DNA of 64,000 nucleotides. It comes from JAHCHG01 sp965214585. Lineage in GTDB: Bacteria > Acidobacteriota > Blastocatellia > Pyrinomonadales > Pyrinomonadaceae. Below are positions 24,520 through 32,666 of this stretch, one piece after another (within the stretch, counting starts at the first letter, position 1; each line of letters starts with the position of its first letter). The notes below the pieces were generated by a model. That model searched no databases. It saw nothing but the letters and a program-made list of their open reading frames with translations, and had not been told where the DNA came from. Where the stretch lies: positions 2,108,001-2,172,000 of the forward strand of contig OZ243957.1 in the NCBI GenBank assembly GCA_965214585.1. The letters are read 5' to 3'. A program made the translations under genes and the position numbers.

Positions 24520-25670
24520 TCTACTTCGTATGTTTTAATGTTTTCCGGCGGCGTAACTTTTACCTGATCGTTTTGATTCTTAAATGTTACAAAGCGCATT
24601 TCCTCGACATTTCCGCTTTCGTTCAAGAGTTTTACCGAAAAAGTTTTATTGTCGCCCGTTCCTTCAACCGTCAGCGGAAGCAGTCCCCAAACGTCCTGAA
24701 TCCGGTAGCTCATATAATGTTCCTGCCGGAATTTGTCGTAACCGTAAACCGTAATTCCGTCAAAATCCGGTTCAACGCCTTCTCTGGTTTTGACGATGTT
24801 GCTTCTGGTCAAAACCACCCAATTTCCCGGTTTGGCGATCATTTCGCCGTATTTATTATCAACGGCATTAACCGTATCGAGCCGCTGCCACGCGACGAAT
24901 TTTTTGTCGTTGGCTTGGAAAAATACTATATCATTCGGAACTTGCAGTTCGACCTGTCTGCCGAAAATCCAACCGGCGGGCGCGGGCGAAACCGATGGAT
25001 CGAGCCGCACTTTATACCAAACGTCGTAAACTTCATCGAGTTTTGCCGGTTCGTCGTCATCTTTGGCGGCGATTATTTCCTGATTTTCGGTTTTTGCAGG
25101 TTGCACCGTTTCGCCGTCGTCCGATTCGATCTGCTGTTTCGGAACGTATTTCCAACTGACAATATCAAAAACCGCCTGTTCCTTTCCGGTTGAACTGCCG
25201 TCGAGCCGGAAAATCAGATTATCTTCGCCGAGTTCGGGAGTTAAGCGCAAATTTGAAGGAGCGCGAAGCTGCCCGACGGCTTGCGTCTGCAAATTTTTGT
25301 CTTCTTCGACCAATTCTCTGGATTTTTCGAGCAGTTCGCTCGTAATGACGTTCTGCGCCTCGATCCAGCCTTCCGTTTCGTCTTCGTCGTAAGCGCGGAC
25401 ACGATACCATTTTACCTTTTCAAAATCCGTTTCTTCCAAAATGTCCAGCCTGTCGCCGCGTTTTACTTCCAGCAGATCAGCCGCGACAACCGCGTATGAA
25501 CTGCGAATCTGCGCGACCTTTGCGATAACCGTTCCTTTTTCGTCGAGTCCGACGAGATTTGAAACATTTTCCATCGCCGCATCATACAAACCGCAGCCGT
25601 TGAAGGCAGAAACTGAGAACAAAAGAGCAAAGATTATAAAAGTTTTTGATAAAATTTTTTTCGATTTCAT
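24516..25670 (-). CDS. SH3-domain lipoprotein
   Basis: 384 residues from ATG at 25670, which overlaps the upstream stop (ATGA). A hydrophobic signal ends in a loose lipobox (SAFNGC), so it is probably lipid-anchored. An SH3b-like region follows (IAKVAQIRSSYAVVAADLLEVKRG, then WYRVRAYDEDETEGWIEAQNV). A second one contains WYKVRLDPSVSPAPAGWIFG. Bacterial SH3 domains commonly bind cell-wall peptides. The partner genes (metallopeptidase upstream, Smr downstream) do not clarify the role. Confidence 0.75.
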   Translation of the reverse strand: MKSKKILSKTFIIFALLFSVSAFNGCGLYDAAMENVSNLVGLDEKGTVIAKVAQIRSSYAVVAADLLEVKRGDRLDILEETDFEKVKWYRVRAYDEDETEGWIEAQNVITSELLEKSRELVEEDKNLQTQAVGQLRAPSNLRLTPELGEDNLIFRLDGSSTGKEQAVFDIVSWKYVPKQQIESDDGETVQPAKTENQEIIAAKDDDEPAKLDEVYDVWYKVRLDPSVSPAPAGWIFGRQVELQVPNDIVFFQANDKKFVAWQRLDTVNAVDNKYGEMIAKPGNWVVLTRSNIVKTREGVEPDFDGITVYGYDKFRQEHYMSYRIQDVWGLLPLTVEGTGDNKTFSVKLLNESGNVEEMRFVTFKNQNDQVKVTPPENIKTYEVE

Positions 25671-27160
25671 TTTAATTTCTTCTGCATTTTTCGCCAATTA
25701 TTATAACCCAAACGGTTTAATAAATCTTTCTGCCGCCCGCTTAATTTTGATTTGACACGGAGTTTTACAAAAGAGTTTTCCGTTTCCGCTTCGATGCCGA
25801 CGCTTTCCAAATCCGTTTGCCAATCAAATTTCTCCGCGCCTTCGATGTATTTTTCTATTAGCGGGCGCAATTCTTTTTTGTTTTTGAGAACGGCGGCAAT
25901 CGCTTCGTTTCCGTTCTTTTTTTCGTTCGGCATTTTGTGTTTTTGGTAAACTTCCCGAAAAATTTCCGAAATTGATCTTCTGCCTCTGCTCTCCTGCAAA
26001 ATTGCGATGTCGCATAAAAAAGCGACGAGCATTCCCTTTGAATAAACTTGCGGATTTGAAGAATCGAGTTGATTTTTTGACAATTCGATCAACGAAATTC
26101 GCTCATCCGAGAAACTTGTTAAATTAAAGGCTTGCCCGATTGTATCGAGGAAGTCTTCAAAACGTATCCGGTTTGCGGCAATCGCGGTTTTCAGCGACCA
26201 GTAAACCGTAAAACCTTCGTAAAACCAAGCGTAATTTCCCGTCAGAGCCAGATCGTTCGGAATCCACAAATGAAAAAGTTCGTGCCTGAGCTGCTCGTGC
26301 AAACGCTGTAAGGACTGCGTTTCAAAAGGCATATCGCCCGAAACAATCGTCAAATTCGAGCCGCGCGTTTCCGCTTCCCAACGCCCGAATTTATTTTTAA
26401 CCGGAACGAGAAAAATTTGCGCTTTATCTTTTGGAAAATTTCCGAAAACCGTCTGATAATCTCTCAGAATCTCTTTCGTCATCGCAACTGCCTGCTTGTC
26501 GGAAAAACGCCAATCGCCGAATAAAGTCAGATTTACCTGAAAATCTTCTATTTCAAATTCATTTTCGCGCCAGTTTTTTCCGACGGCGAAAACCGAATCT
26601 TCAAAGTTTTCGATAAAAAAAGAATTGTCTGCTTGCTTTTTTTCCGCGCCGATGATTTTCCAGTCTTCGGGCAGTTCAAAATAAAGTTTTGCGGAAAAAG
26701 GCTGATTGTTTTCGTGAAAAAGCAGCGGCAGAATATCTCCCGGCATAAAACTTCCTTGCTCGCCTTCGAGCCAAGAAAAATGCGCCTTTGATGAAAGATA
26801 TTGAGTCGGTTTAAGCTGAACTTTATATTCAAATTTCAACGCTTCACCGTTTGCCAGATATTCTCCGTCGGCGAGTTTTTTATAACTGATCTCCACGCCG
26901 TTTTCGCCGGTAAGTTTCAAATCCGAAATTCTCTCGCCGTAATTTTCTGCTCCGCCGGCAAAAGTTTTAAAAGCCCAGTTTTTTACAGGTTTTGACGAAT
27001 TGCTTTTTAACAATTTTCCCGTGATTTCCACCCTCGAAGAATCGGGCAAAACTGTAATTTTCGCCTCAAAATCCTGCGCCGAAACGCTGTAACACAACAT
27101 TAATATTGCGATAAAGCCGAGCGAAATATGCGAAAACCCTTTTTTTATTATTGACATCAA
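25667..27160 (-). CDS. Secreted gluzincin metallopeptidase (M1/M61-like)
   Basis: 497 residues with a signal peptide ending SVSAQ. The zinc site is HELFHLW (HExxH) with the third ligand Glu in WFYEGFTVYW about 19 residues on. The surrounding order and the N-terminal beta-rich domain fit the M61 (glycyl aminopeptidase) and M1 groups. It should cleave peptides in the periplasm. It is the first gene of an operon with the SH3 lipoprotein and Smr protein. Assignment between M1 and M61 is not certain. Confidence 0.82.
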   Translation of the reverse strand: MMSIIKKGFSHISLGFIAILMLCYSVSAQDFEAKITVLPDSSRVEITGKLLKSNSSKPVKNWAFKTFAGGAENYGERISDLKLTGENGVEISYKKLADGEYLANGEALKFEYKVQLKPTQYLSSKAHFSWLEGEQGSFMPGDILPLLFHENNQPFSAKLYFELPEDWKIIGAEKKQADNSFFIENFEDSVFAVGKNWRENEFEIEDFQVNLTLFGDWRFSDKQAVAMTKEILRDYQTVFGNFPKDKAQIFLVPVKNKFGRWEAETRGSNLTIVSGDMPFETQSLQRLHEQLRHELFHLWIPNDLALTGNYAWFYEGFTVYWSLKTAIAANRIRFEDFLDTIGQAFNLTSFSDERISLIELSKNQLDSSNPQVYSKGMLVAFLCDIAILQESRGRRSISEIFREVYQKHKMPNEKKNGNEAIAAVLKNKKELRPLIEKYIEGAEKFDWQTDLESVGIEAETENSFVKLRVKSKLSGRQKDLLNRLGYNNWRKMQKKLK

Positions 27161-27235
27161 AACAAACCGCGAACTAAAATAACATTTCGTTCGTAACCTT
27201 TTTTATACAGGCTCTAATTTTTAAATAAGACATCT

Positions 27236-27313
27236 ATGAGTATCATCAAAATAATCATTTATACATTAGCATTTTTGTTGAGCCTTCTGTATCTCGGACG
27301 CTTTTTCTTTTAA
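27236..27313 (+). CDS. Possible 25-residue single-helix membrane peptide
   Basis: ATG at 27236 opens 25 codons for a hydrophobic helix (IIKIIIYTLAFLLSLLYLG) ending RFFF. A terminator-like hairpin follows at 27340. The plan and C-terminal aromatic end resemble the ORF at 15937. It lies between the divergent metallopeptidase and purH. There is no protein family I can name. Confidence 0.4.
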   Translation: MSIIKIIIYTLAFLLSLLYLGRFFF

Positions 27314-27339
27314 AGGAAGTTTCGGCAAAAAAGCATTTT

Positions 27340-27377
27340 CCCGAATTTTTATTTGCAAAAATCCGGGCGTTTTCTTT
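27340..27377 (+). terminator. Terminator-like hairpin after the tiny ORF
   Basis: CCCGAATTTTT (27340-27350) pairs with AAAAATCCGGG (27357-27367) at ten of eleven positions and is followed by CGTTTTCTTT. It would end transcription of the small ORF at 27236. Confidence 0.55.
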
Positions 27378-27408
27378 CGTTTAATCCGAAACAAATTTTT
27401 ATAACGCG

Positions 27409-27436
27409 GCGGTCAGCTTTTTGACCGCTGATTTTA
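27409..27436 (+). promoter_or_regulatory. Hairpin in the purH leader
   Basis: GCGGTCA (27409-27415) and TGACCGC (27422-27428) form a perfect 7-bp stem followed by TGATTTTATTT, ending 18 bases before the purH ATG. It could be a terminator for upstream transcription or an attenuator of purH. Nothing known as a purine riboswitch core was seen. Confidence 0.4.
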
Positions 27437-27453
27437 TTTCAGGACACGAATTT

Positions 27454-29118
27454 ATGAGCGAACTCAGAAAAATCAAACGCGCTTTAATCAGCGTTTCGGA
27501 CAAAAAGGGAATTGCGAGATTTGCCGAATCATTAACTAAATTCGGCGTGGAAATCATCTCGACGGGCGGAACGGCGCGAACTTTGCGCGAAGCAAATTTG
27601 GAAGTTACGGAAGTTTCCGAAGTTACGAAATTTCCCGAAATGATGGACGGGCGCGTAAAAACTCTGCACCCGAAAATTCACGGCGCGTTTCTGGCTTTGC
27701 GCGATAATGCGGAACACGTTAAAGCGTTGGAAACGCACGAAATCGAGCCGATTGATCTGGTTGTAGTAAATCTCTATCCGTTTGAGCAAACCGTTGATAA
27801 AAAAGATGTTGCGCTCGAAGAAGCCGTCGAGCAAATTGACATCGGCGGTCCGGCGATGATTCGCTCCGCCGCAAAAAACTGGCTGGATGTCGCCGTCGTA
27901 ACCGATGCCGCGCTTTACGAAAATGTTTTAGGCGAAATGAACGAAACGGGCGGTGCGCTTTCGCTGAAAACCCGCCAACGTCTTGCCGCTTTAGCATTTA
28001 CGCGCACATCTTATTACGATCTGGCGATTTCCGGCTATTTGGCAGAGCAGCTTTCAGCCGAAGATTTGAACTTTCTCGAACCGCTTAATCCGTTCGGCAA
28101 TCTGGCATTTATCGAACTCGACGACGAATTTGAAACAGCCGAAGAAGCCGAAAATGAAACGGAAAATGCCGAATTGAGCGAACATATTTCACTCGAATTA
28201 GCCAAAGTCAGCGATCTGCGCTACGGCGAAAATCCGCACCAGAAAGCCGCCGTTTACGAAACGAGCGACACGGGCGGAATCGCTCACGCCGAGCAGCTTC
28301 ACGGCAAGGAAATGTCCTTTAACAATTACATAGACGCGGAAGCCGCTTGGCAGATCGTAAATGATTTTGACGAGCTAACTTGTGCGATTATTAAACATAC
28401 GAATCCGTGCGGAGTCGGAACGGGCGAAACGAATCTCGAAGCCTACAAACGCGCACTCGCCACCGATCCGGTTTCCGCTTTCGGCAGCATCGCCGCTTTT
28501 AACCGGAAAGTTGATCGAAAAACCGCCGAAGAAATTGGCAAAATTTTCACCGAAGTCGTTCTCGCGTCGGAATTTGAAGACGAAGCGTTGGAAATCTTCA
28601 AAAAGAAAAAAAATCTGCGCGTTTTGCGCGTGCAAAAAAACGAACGGGAAAATCCTTTTGAATTTCGCACGATTTCCGGCGGAATGCTTGTGCAGAATCG
28701 TGATATTTTGAAAATTTCCAAAGAAGATTTAAAGATCGTTACGAAAAAACAGCCGTCCGAAGCGGAAATACGCGCAATGCTTTTCGCGTGGAAAGTCTGC
28801 AAGCACGTCAAATCAAACGCAATTGTTTTCGCCAACGAAAATCAAACAGTCGGAGTCGGCGCGGGACAAATGAACCGCGTGGATTCGGTCAGAATCGCCC
28901 AAATGAGAGCCGAAAAAACCCAACTCGCGCTTGAAAACACGGTTTTGGCATCCGACGCATTTTTCCCGTTCCGCGACAACATAGACGAAGCTGCAAAATT
29001 CGGAATTTCGGCGATAATCCAACCCGGCGGCTCTGTCCGCGACGAAGAAGTTATCGAAGCCGCCGACGAACACGGACTTTCGATGGTCTTCACAAATTAC
29101 AGACATTTTAAGCACTAA
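27454..29118 (+). CDS. purH: Bifunctional AICAR transformylase/IMP cyclohydrolase
   Basis: 554 residues from ATG at 27454 (AGGA nearby); an upstream TTG at 27421 is unlikely. The N-terminal IMP cyclohydrolase domain shows RALISVSDKKG, IISTGGTARTL, MMDGRVKTLHPKIHG and VNLYPFEQT. The C-terminal transformylase domain shows LRYGENPHQKA, CAIIKHTNPCGVG and VGVGAGQMNRVDS. It performs the last two steps of de novo IMP synthesis. A short acidic insertion near residue 230 (EEAENETENAELSE) joins the domains. It stands alone with a structured leader. Confidence 0.96.
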   Translation: MSELRKIKRALISVSDKKGIARFAESLTKFGVEIISTGGTARTLREANLEVTEVSEVTKFPEMMDGRVKTLHPKIHGAFLALRDNAEHVKALETHEIEPIDLVVVNLYPFEQTVDKKDVALEEAVEQIDIGGPAMIRSAAKNWLDVAVVTDAALYENVLGEMNETGGALSLKTRQRLAALAFTRTSYYDLAISGYLAEQLSAEDLNFLEPLNPFGNLAFIELDDEFETAEEAENETENAELSEHISLELAKVSDLRYGENPHQKAAVYETSDTGGIAHAEQLHGKEMSFNNYIDAEAAWQIVNDFDELTCAIIKHTNPCGVGTGETNLEAYKRALATDPVSAFGSIAAFNRKVDRKTAEEIGKIFTEVVLASEFEDEALEIFKKKKNLRVLRVQKNERENPFEFRTISGGMLVQNRDILKISKEDLKIVTKKQPSEAEIRAMLFAWKVCKHVKSNAIVFANENQTVGVGAGQMNRVDSVRIAQMRAEKTQLALENTVLASDAFFPFRDNIDEAAKFGISAIIQPGGSVRDEEVIEAADEHGLSMVFTNYRHFKH

Positions 29119-29131
29119 TTTGGAAGAAATA

Positions 29132-29239
29132 TTTAACAGGGATAAAGGAGATGGACGGGATGGAAAATAAATTCAACATCCAAGTTTTGCATCTTAAATT
29201 TACCTTTTATCCCTGCTCAACTCCTTTATCCCTGTTAAA
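29132..29239. repeat. Decamer-period inverted repeat locus after purH
   Basis: The arms 29132-29150 and 29221-29239 (CTCCTTTATCCCTGTTAAA) are perfect 19-bp inverted repeats. Further copies of the GGGAT/ATCCC word continue inward with a ~10-base step. It lies between the convergent purH and comEC genes and may act as a bidirectional terminator; it belongs with the loci at 13041, 35204 and 63058. Confidence 0.85.
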
Positions 29240-29417
29240 ATAATTTTCGTATTTTACGCATTTGTTTCCTTCTGCCAAAGAAAATTTGCTTCTCTCGTTA
29301 AAAAATATTTGACATTTGCCGCCGTTTACTGTAAAAATAGATGCAATTGGAATTTAATGGAACGCTCGGAAGGTTTGAATTTGAAAATCTTTTCGGGCTT
29401 TTTGCGTTTTATAGGTT

Positions 29418-32138
29418 TTATTCGATGAAAGTTTTGATTTGTAAATCCCTGCCGTTTGTTGAAATCGAAATTGTTCCGCGCTCGCCCGTCGTCATTATTT
29501 TCGCGCCCGAATTTTTCCAACGCTCGACAACTTCCGAGTGCGGATGACCGAAACGCGACGTTTTGCCAACGGGAATTATCGCGTATCCGGCTTTTGTCGC
29601 TTCGATAAAACTCTGAGTTGACGACGTGCGGCTGCCGTGATGCGCGACTTTGACGACATCGGCTTGCAAAAACTGCGAATTTTTAGTGAGATAGTTTTCC
29701 GCTTCCTTTTCAATATCGCCGGTAAAAAGAAATTTTTTGTTTCCGTAAGTTACGCGCACAACCAAGGTTTTATTATTTTCCGAAACGACTTTTTCCGTAT
29801 CTTTCGGCAGAGGGAAAAGAATTTCGACTGCCGCATCGCCAAAAGTTAAAACATCGCCGCGCGAAAGTTTTACGAAAGCGATGCCGCGTCGCTCTAAAAC
29901 TTCGTAAAGTTCGGCAAATTCCTCGTTTTGAAAAGGCATTCTGCCGAAAAGCGCGGCTTTGATTCGGAAATTTTTCGCCACGTCCGAAAGCCCTTGAATG
30001 TGATCGGCATCGGCGTGAGTCGCTAAAATATAGTCAATTTTTGAATATCCTCTTTCCCACAAAAATTCGGAAACGACTGATTCGCCGACGTTCTGCCCGT
30101 CCGCTTCAAAGGGTTCGGGTTCGCTCTGCCAATCGCTCTGCGTGTAATTTTTGTTAAAATCGAGCCGCCCGCCGCCGTCTATCAAAAGCGTTTCGCCGTT
30201 CGGAAAAGTTATCAAAGCCGAATCGCCCTGCCCGACATCGAGAAAATCAACGTGCAGCCTGTTATCCGCAACAGGCGCACTAAACGGATGAAAAACTATC
30301 ACCGAAAAAAGAATCAGCGAAGCGGAAACGAGCGCGATTTTCAGCTTTGGACTTTGGGCTTCGGACTTTTGACCGAGCGCGAACGGATTCCACAAATTCA
30401 TCAAAATCGTCAGCAGAATTAATGGAGCAAAATACAAAAAATAGACGGCTTTGAAGTTTCCCGAATAAATCGGTAAGCGGACGGAAGCCAAATTATTTTC
30501 GATCAGAACTTGCGGAATCGAAATCAAAATCCAGTTGAAAAACTCTGTAATCTTTACAAACGGAAAAGCGAAAAGTCTGCCGATTTCGGCAAACAAAATT
30601 GCGATAAAAGCCGCGAAACTCTGAAGCGCGACGATAATTCCAACCCACAAATTCAGGAACACGGCAAAGATCGGCAAACGATGGAAATAATAAACTAAAA
30701 GCGGTAAAAGCCAGATTTGCACGACGAAAGAAACGACAAAGGCTTCAAATGTAAACGACAAAATCTTTTGCAGATCGCGTTTTGCAAACCATTCCAGATA
30801 CGGCGATTTGAAAAGATTTGCCGACCAGATTTGCCGTTTTACGTCGCGCTCCCAAACTTTTTCGCGCCAATAGAGCGTTTCGCAAAATCGCTTTAACCGT
30901 TTGGAAACATTCGGCGGAAAAGGCGTTTCGGCGGACGGCGACCAACTTCCGATATTGCGGAAATTCTCGATCATCGGAAACGCCATCGCAAGAATTGACG
31001 CAACGCTTGTAACGGTCAGTTGAAACGATTGATTAAAAACGTCTTCGGGTCGCCAGATGAGCAGAATCAAAATGCACCAGCCGAGAGCATTTAAGAGGCT
31101 TCCCTTTCTATAAATGACCTGCGAGAAAAGCAAAATCGTAAACATTACTGCCGCGCGTATGACGGGAAGTTCCGCGCCGACGGCGATGGCGTAGCTCCAC
31201 AAAATCAGGCACGCGATAGAAAACTGCCAAAATCTTTTTTTTGTAAAAAATCTGACAAAAAGCAGTATTAAACCGCCGATAAACGTGATGTGCAAACCGG
31301 AAATAACGAGAACGTGAAATGTGCCGCCTTCGCGGAAAACTTCCGCCGTTTGTTTGTCGAGAAAATATTTGTTTCCGAGAAGCGACGCGGTTAAAACTCC
31401 CGCCGTGGATTGATTGAAATTTTTCCTGAAATCTTCGATCAGTTCGCGCCTGATGCCGGAAAGCCGGGCGAAACCGAAAAAATTGTTCGCGTCGGAAATT
31501 TTTCCGATCAAAAGCGGACTTTTTATTGTGCCGCTTGCGTCAATATCTCTCTGATCGAGAATCTTTTTTCTGGAAACGACTCCCGGATTCGAGAAATTTT
31601 CCTCGCGTTTGAGATTGCAGGCGACGATAACTTTTGCGCCCGTATGCAGATTCAATTGTTCATATTCGCGCCCGATTTCCTTGTCACGAATCGGCGCGAA
31701 AAGTCTTACGTTTCCCGAAACCGCAAATTCTCTGTTTTTGTAAACGGCTTTGTTTGCAGCAATTTCAATGAAAAATCCGCCGATTGCCGTTTCGGGATCG
31801 CCGTCTAAAACGCCTCCGATTTCAATCGGATCGCCGGAATTTATTTGATTGGAATCATATAAAATTTTCAGGCGGTTTTCCGCAGCAGTTGATTTTTGAA
31901 TTTGCAGACAAAGTGCGCCGGATGCGATAAATGCGGCAAAGATGAAAATTACGGCAATTTCCTTTTTAAAGAAAAGTGCGGATAAAACTGAGAAAACAAT
32001 GCAGAAAATCGCGTAAAACTGCCAGCCGTTCGTGAGAAAATCCGAAATAACGATTCCGAACGCAAAGCAGATTGCCAGCCATAATAAAGGGTAAAGTGTG
32101 AAATTTACCTGTTGCTTGTCCAAGTTTTGAGAAAGCAT
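29418..32138 (-). CDS. comEC: DNA uptake channel ComEC/Rec2
   Basis: 906 residues with many transmembrane helices. The competence core is seen (FHVLVISGLHITFIGGLILL). The C-terminal metallo-beta-lactamase domain begins near residue 625 (VDFLDVGQGDSALITFPNG, LLIDGGG, ATHADADHIQG, VKVAHHGSRTSS). ComEC moves single-stranded DNA across the inner membrane in natural transformation. Its neighbour 12 bases upstream is a ComEA-like protein, the DNA receptor, so the two form a competence operon. All MBL metal ligands that I can check look intact. Confidence 0.94.
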   Translation of the reverse strand: MLSQNLDKQQVNFTLYPLLWLAICFAFGIVISDFLTNGWQFYAIFCIVFSVLSALFFKKEIAVIFIFAAFIASGALCLQIQKSTAAENRLKILYDSNQINSGDPIEIGGVLDGDPETAIGGFFIEIAANKAVYKNREFAVSGNVRLFAPIRDKEIGREYEQLNLHTGAKVIVACNLKREENFSNPGVVSRKKILDQRDIDASGTIKSPLLIGKISDANNFFGFARLSGIRRELIEDFRKNFNQSTAGVLTASLLGNKYFLDKQTAEVFREGGTFHVLVISGLHITFIGGLILLFVRFFTKKRFWQFSIACLILWSYAIAVGAELPVIRAAVMFTILLFSQVIYRKGSLLNALGWCILILLIWRPEDVFNQSFQLTVTSVASILAMAFPMIENFRNIGSWSPSAETPFPPNVSKRLKRFCETLYWREKVWERDVKRQIWSANLFKSPYLEWFAKRDLQKILSFTFEAFVVSFVVQIWLLPLLVYYFHRLPIFAVFLNLWVGIIVALQSFAAFIAILFAEIGRLFAFPFVKITEFFNWILISIPQVLIENNLASVRLPIYSGNFKAVYFLYFAPLILLTILMNLWNPFALGQKSEAQSPKLKIALVSASLILFSVIVFHPFSAPVADNRLHVDFLDVGQGDSALITFPNGETLLIDGGGRLDFNKNYTQSDWQSEPEPFEADGQNVGESVVSEFLWERGYSKIDYILATHADADHIQGLSDVAKNFRIKAALFGRMPFQNEEFAELYEVLERRGIAFVKLSRGDVLTFGDAAVEILFPLPKDTEKVVSENNKTLVVRVTYGNKKFLFTGDIEKEAENYLTKNSQFLQADVVKVAHHGSRTSSTQSFIEATKAGYAIIPVGKTSRFGHPHSEVVERWKNSGAKIMTTGERGTISISTNGRDLQIKTFIE

Positions 32139-32150
32139 CTGAAAATTATT

Positions 32151-32495
32151 TTATTCGACTCTTATCAAACTTCTCATCTGACGAAATCTCTTGTCGCTGA
32201 TGCCGTCAACGAGAATCAAGTATTCCGGTTTGCGAAAACTGCCGAATTTTTCGCGGTGTTCGATGATTTTTCGCGCCGTCTTCGCGCCGACGTTCGGCAG
32301 TTTTTCGAGTTCCGCCGCCGAAGCCGTATTGATATTTATCGCTGATTTGGAAATCACAAACTGATTTTCTGTTGAAAAAGCCGGTTTTTTATCTTTTTGA
32401 TCGGTGCATCCGATTAAAAGGCAAAAAATTAATAAAAGCAGACTATTAGAGATGAATGCGTAAGTATTGAAATGAAAAGGTTTATAGTTCCGCAT
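32151..32495 (-). CDS. comEA: ComEA-like helix-hairpin-helix lipoprotein
   Basis: 114 residues. A hydrophobic segment ends in LLIGC, a lipobox, so the protein is likely a lipoprotein. The rest is the ComEA HhH domain: ININTASAAELEKLPNVGAK, TARKIIEHREKFGSF and ILVDGISDKRF. It binds incoming double-stranded DNA and delivers it to ComEC, encoded 12 bases downstream. The lipid anchor in place of a plain transmembrane anchor is a modest variation. Confidence 0.88.
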   Translation of the reverse strand: MRNYKPFHFNTYAFISNSLLLLIFCLLIGCTDQKDKKPAFSTENQFVISKSAININTASAAELEKLPNVGAKTARKIIEHREKFGSFRKPEYLILVDGISDKRFRQMRSLIRVE

Positions 32496-32591
32496 AAATT
32501 TAACAAATTTGGGCGTAAAATTATTGCATTCGTTGTGTGCAAAATGTTAAAACTTTATTAAAAATAATCGTTTACGCGAATTAAAGGCGAG

Positions 32592-32637
32592 TTTTCCACA
32601 GATTTTATGGTGTTTTTTCCACAGGTTCTGTGGAAAA
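32592..32637. promoter_or_regulatory. Three DnaA-box-like TTTTCCACA motifs
   Basis: TTTTCCACA occurs at 32592-32600 and 32615-32623 and inverted (TGTGGAAAA) at 32629-32637. The last two form a perfect 10-bp-arm palindrome. They differ from the DnaA consensus TTATCCACA at one position. They lie between ftsK and comEA. No AT-rich unwinding region or dnaA/dnaN gene is nearby, so an origin is unlikely; DnaA titration or regulation is possible. Confidence 0.4.
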
Positions 32638-32666
32638 CTGTTGAAAACTGCAATTTCCGAGAAAGT

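Noticed and set aside
32592..32637. Chromosomal origin at the TTTTCCACA cluster
   Set aside because: Only three boxes, no AT-rich unwinding region and no dnaA, dnaN, gidA or rpmH nearby.
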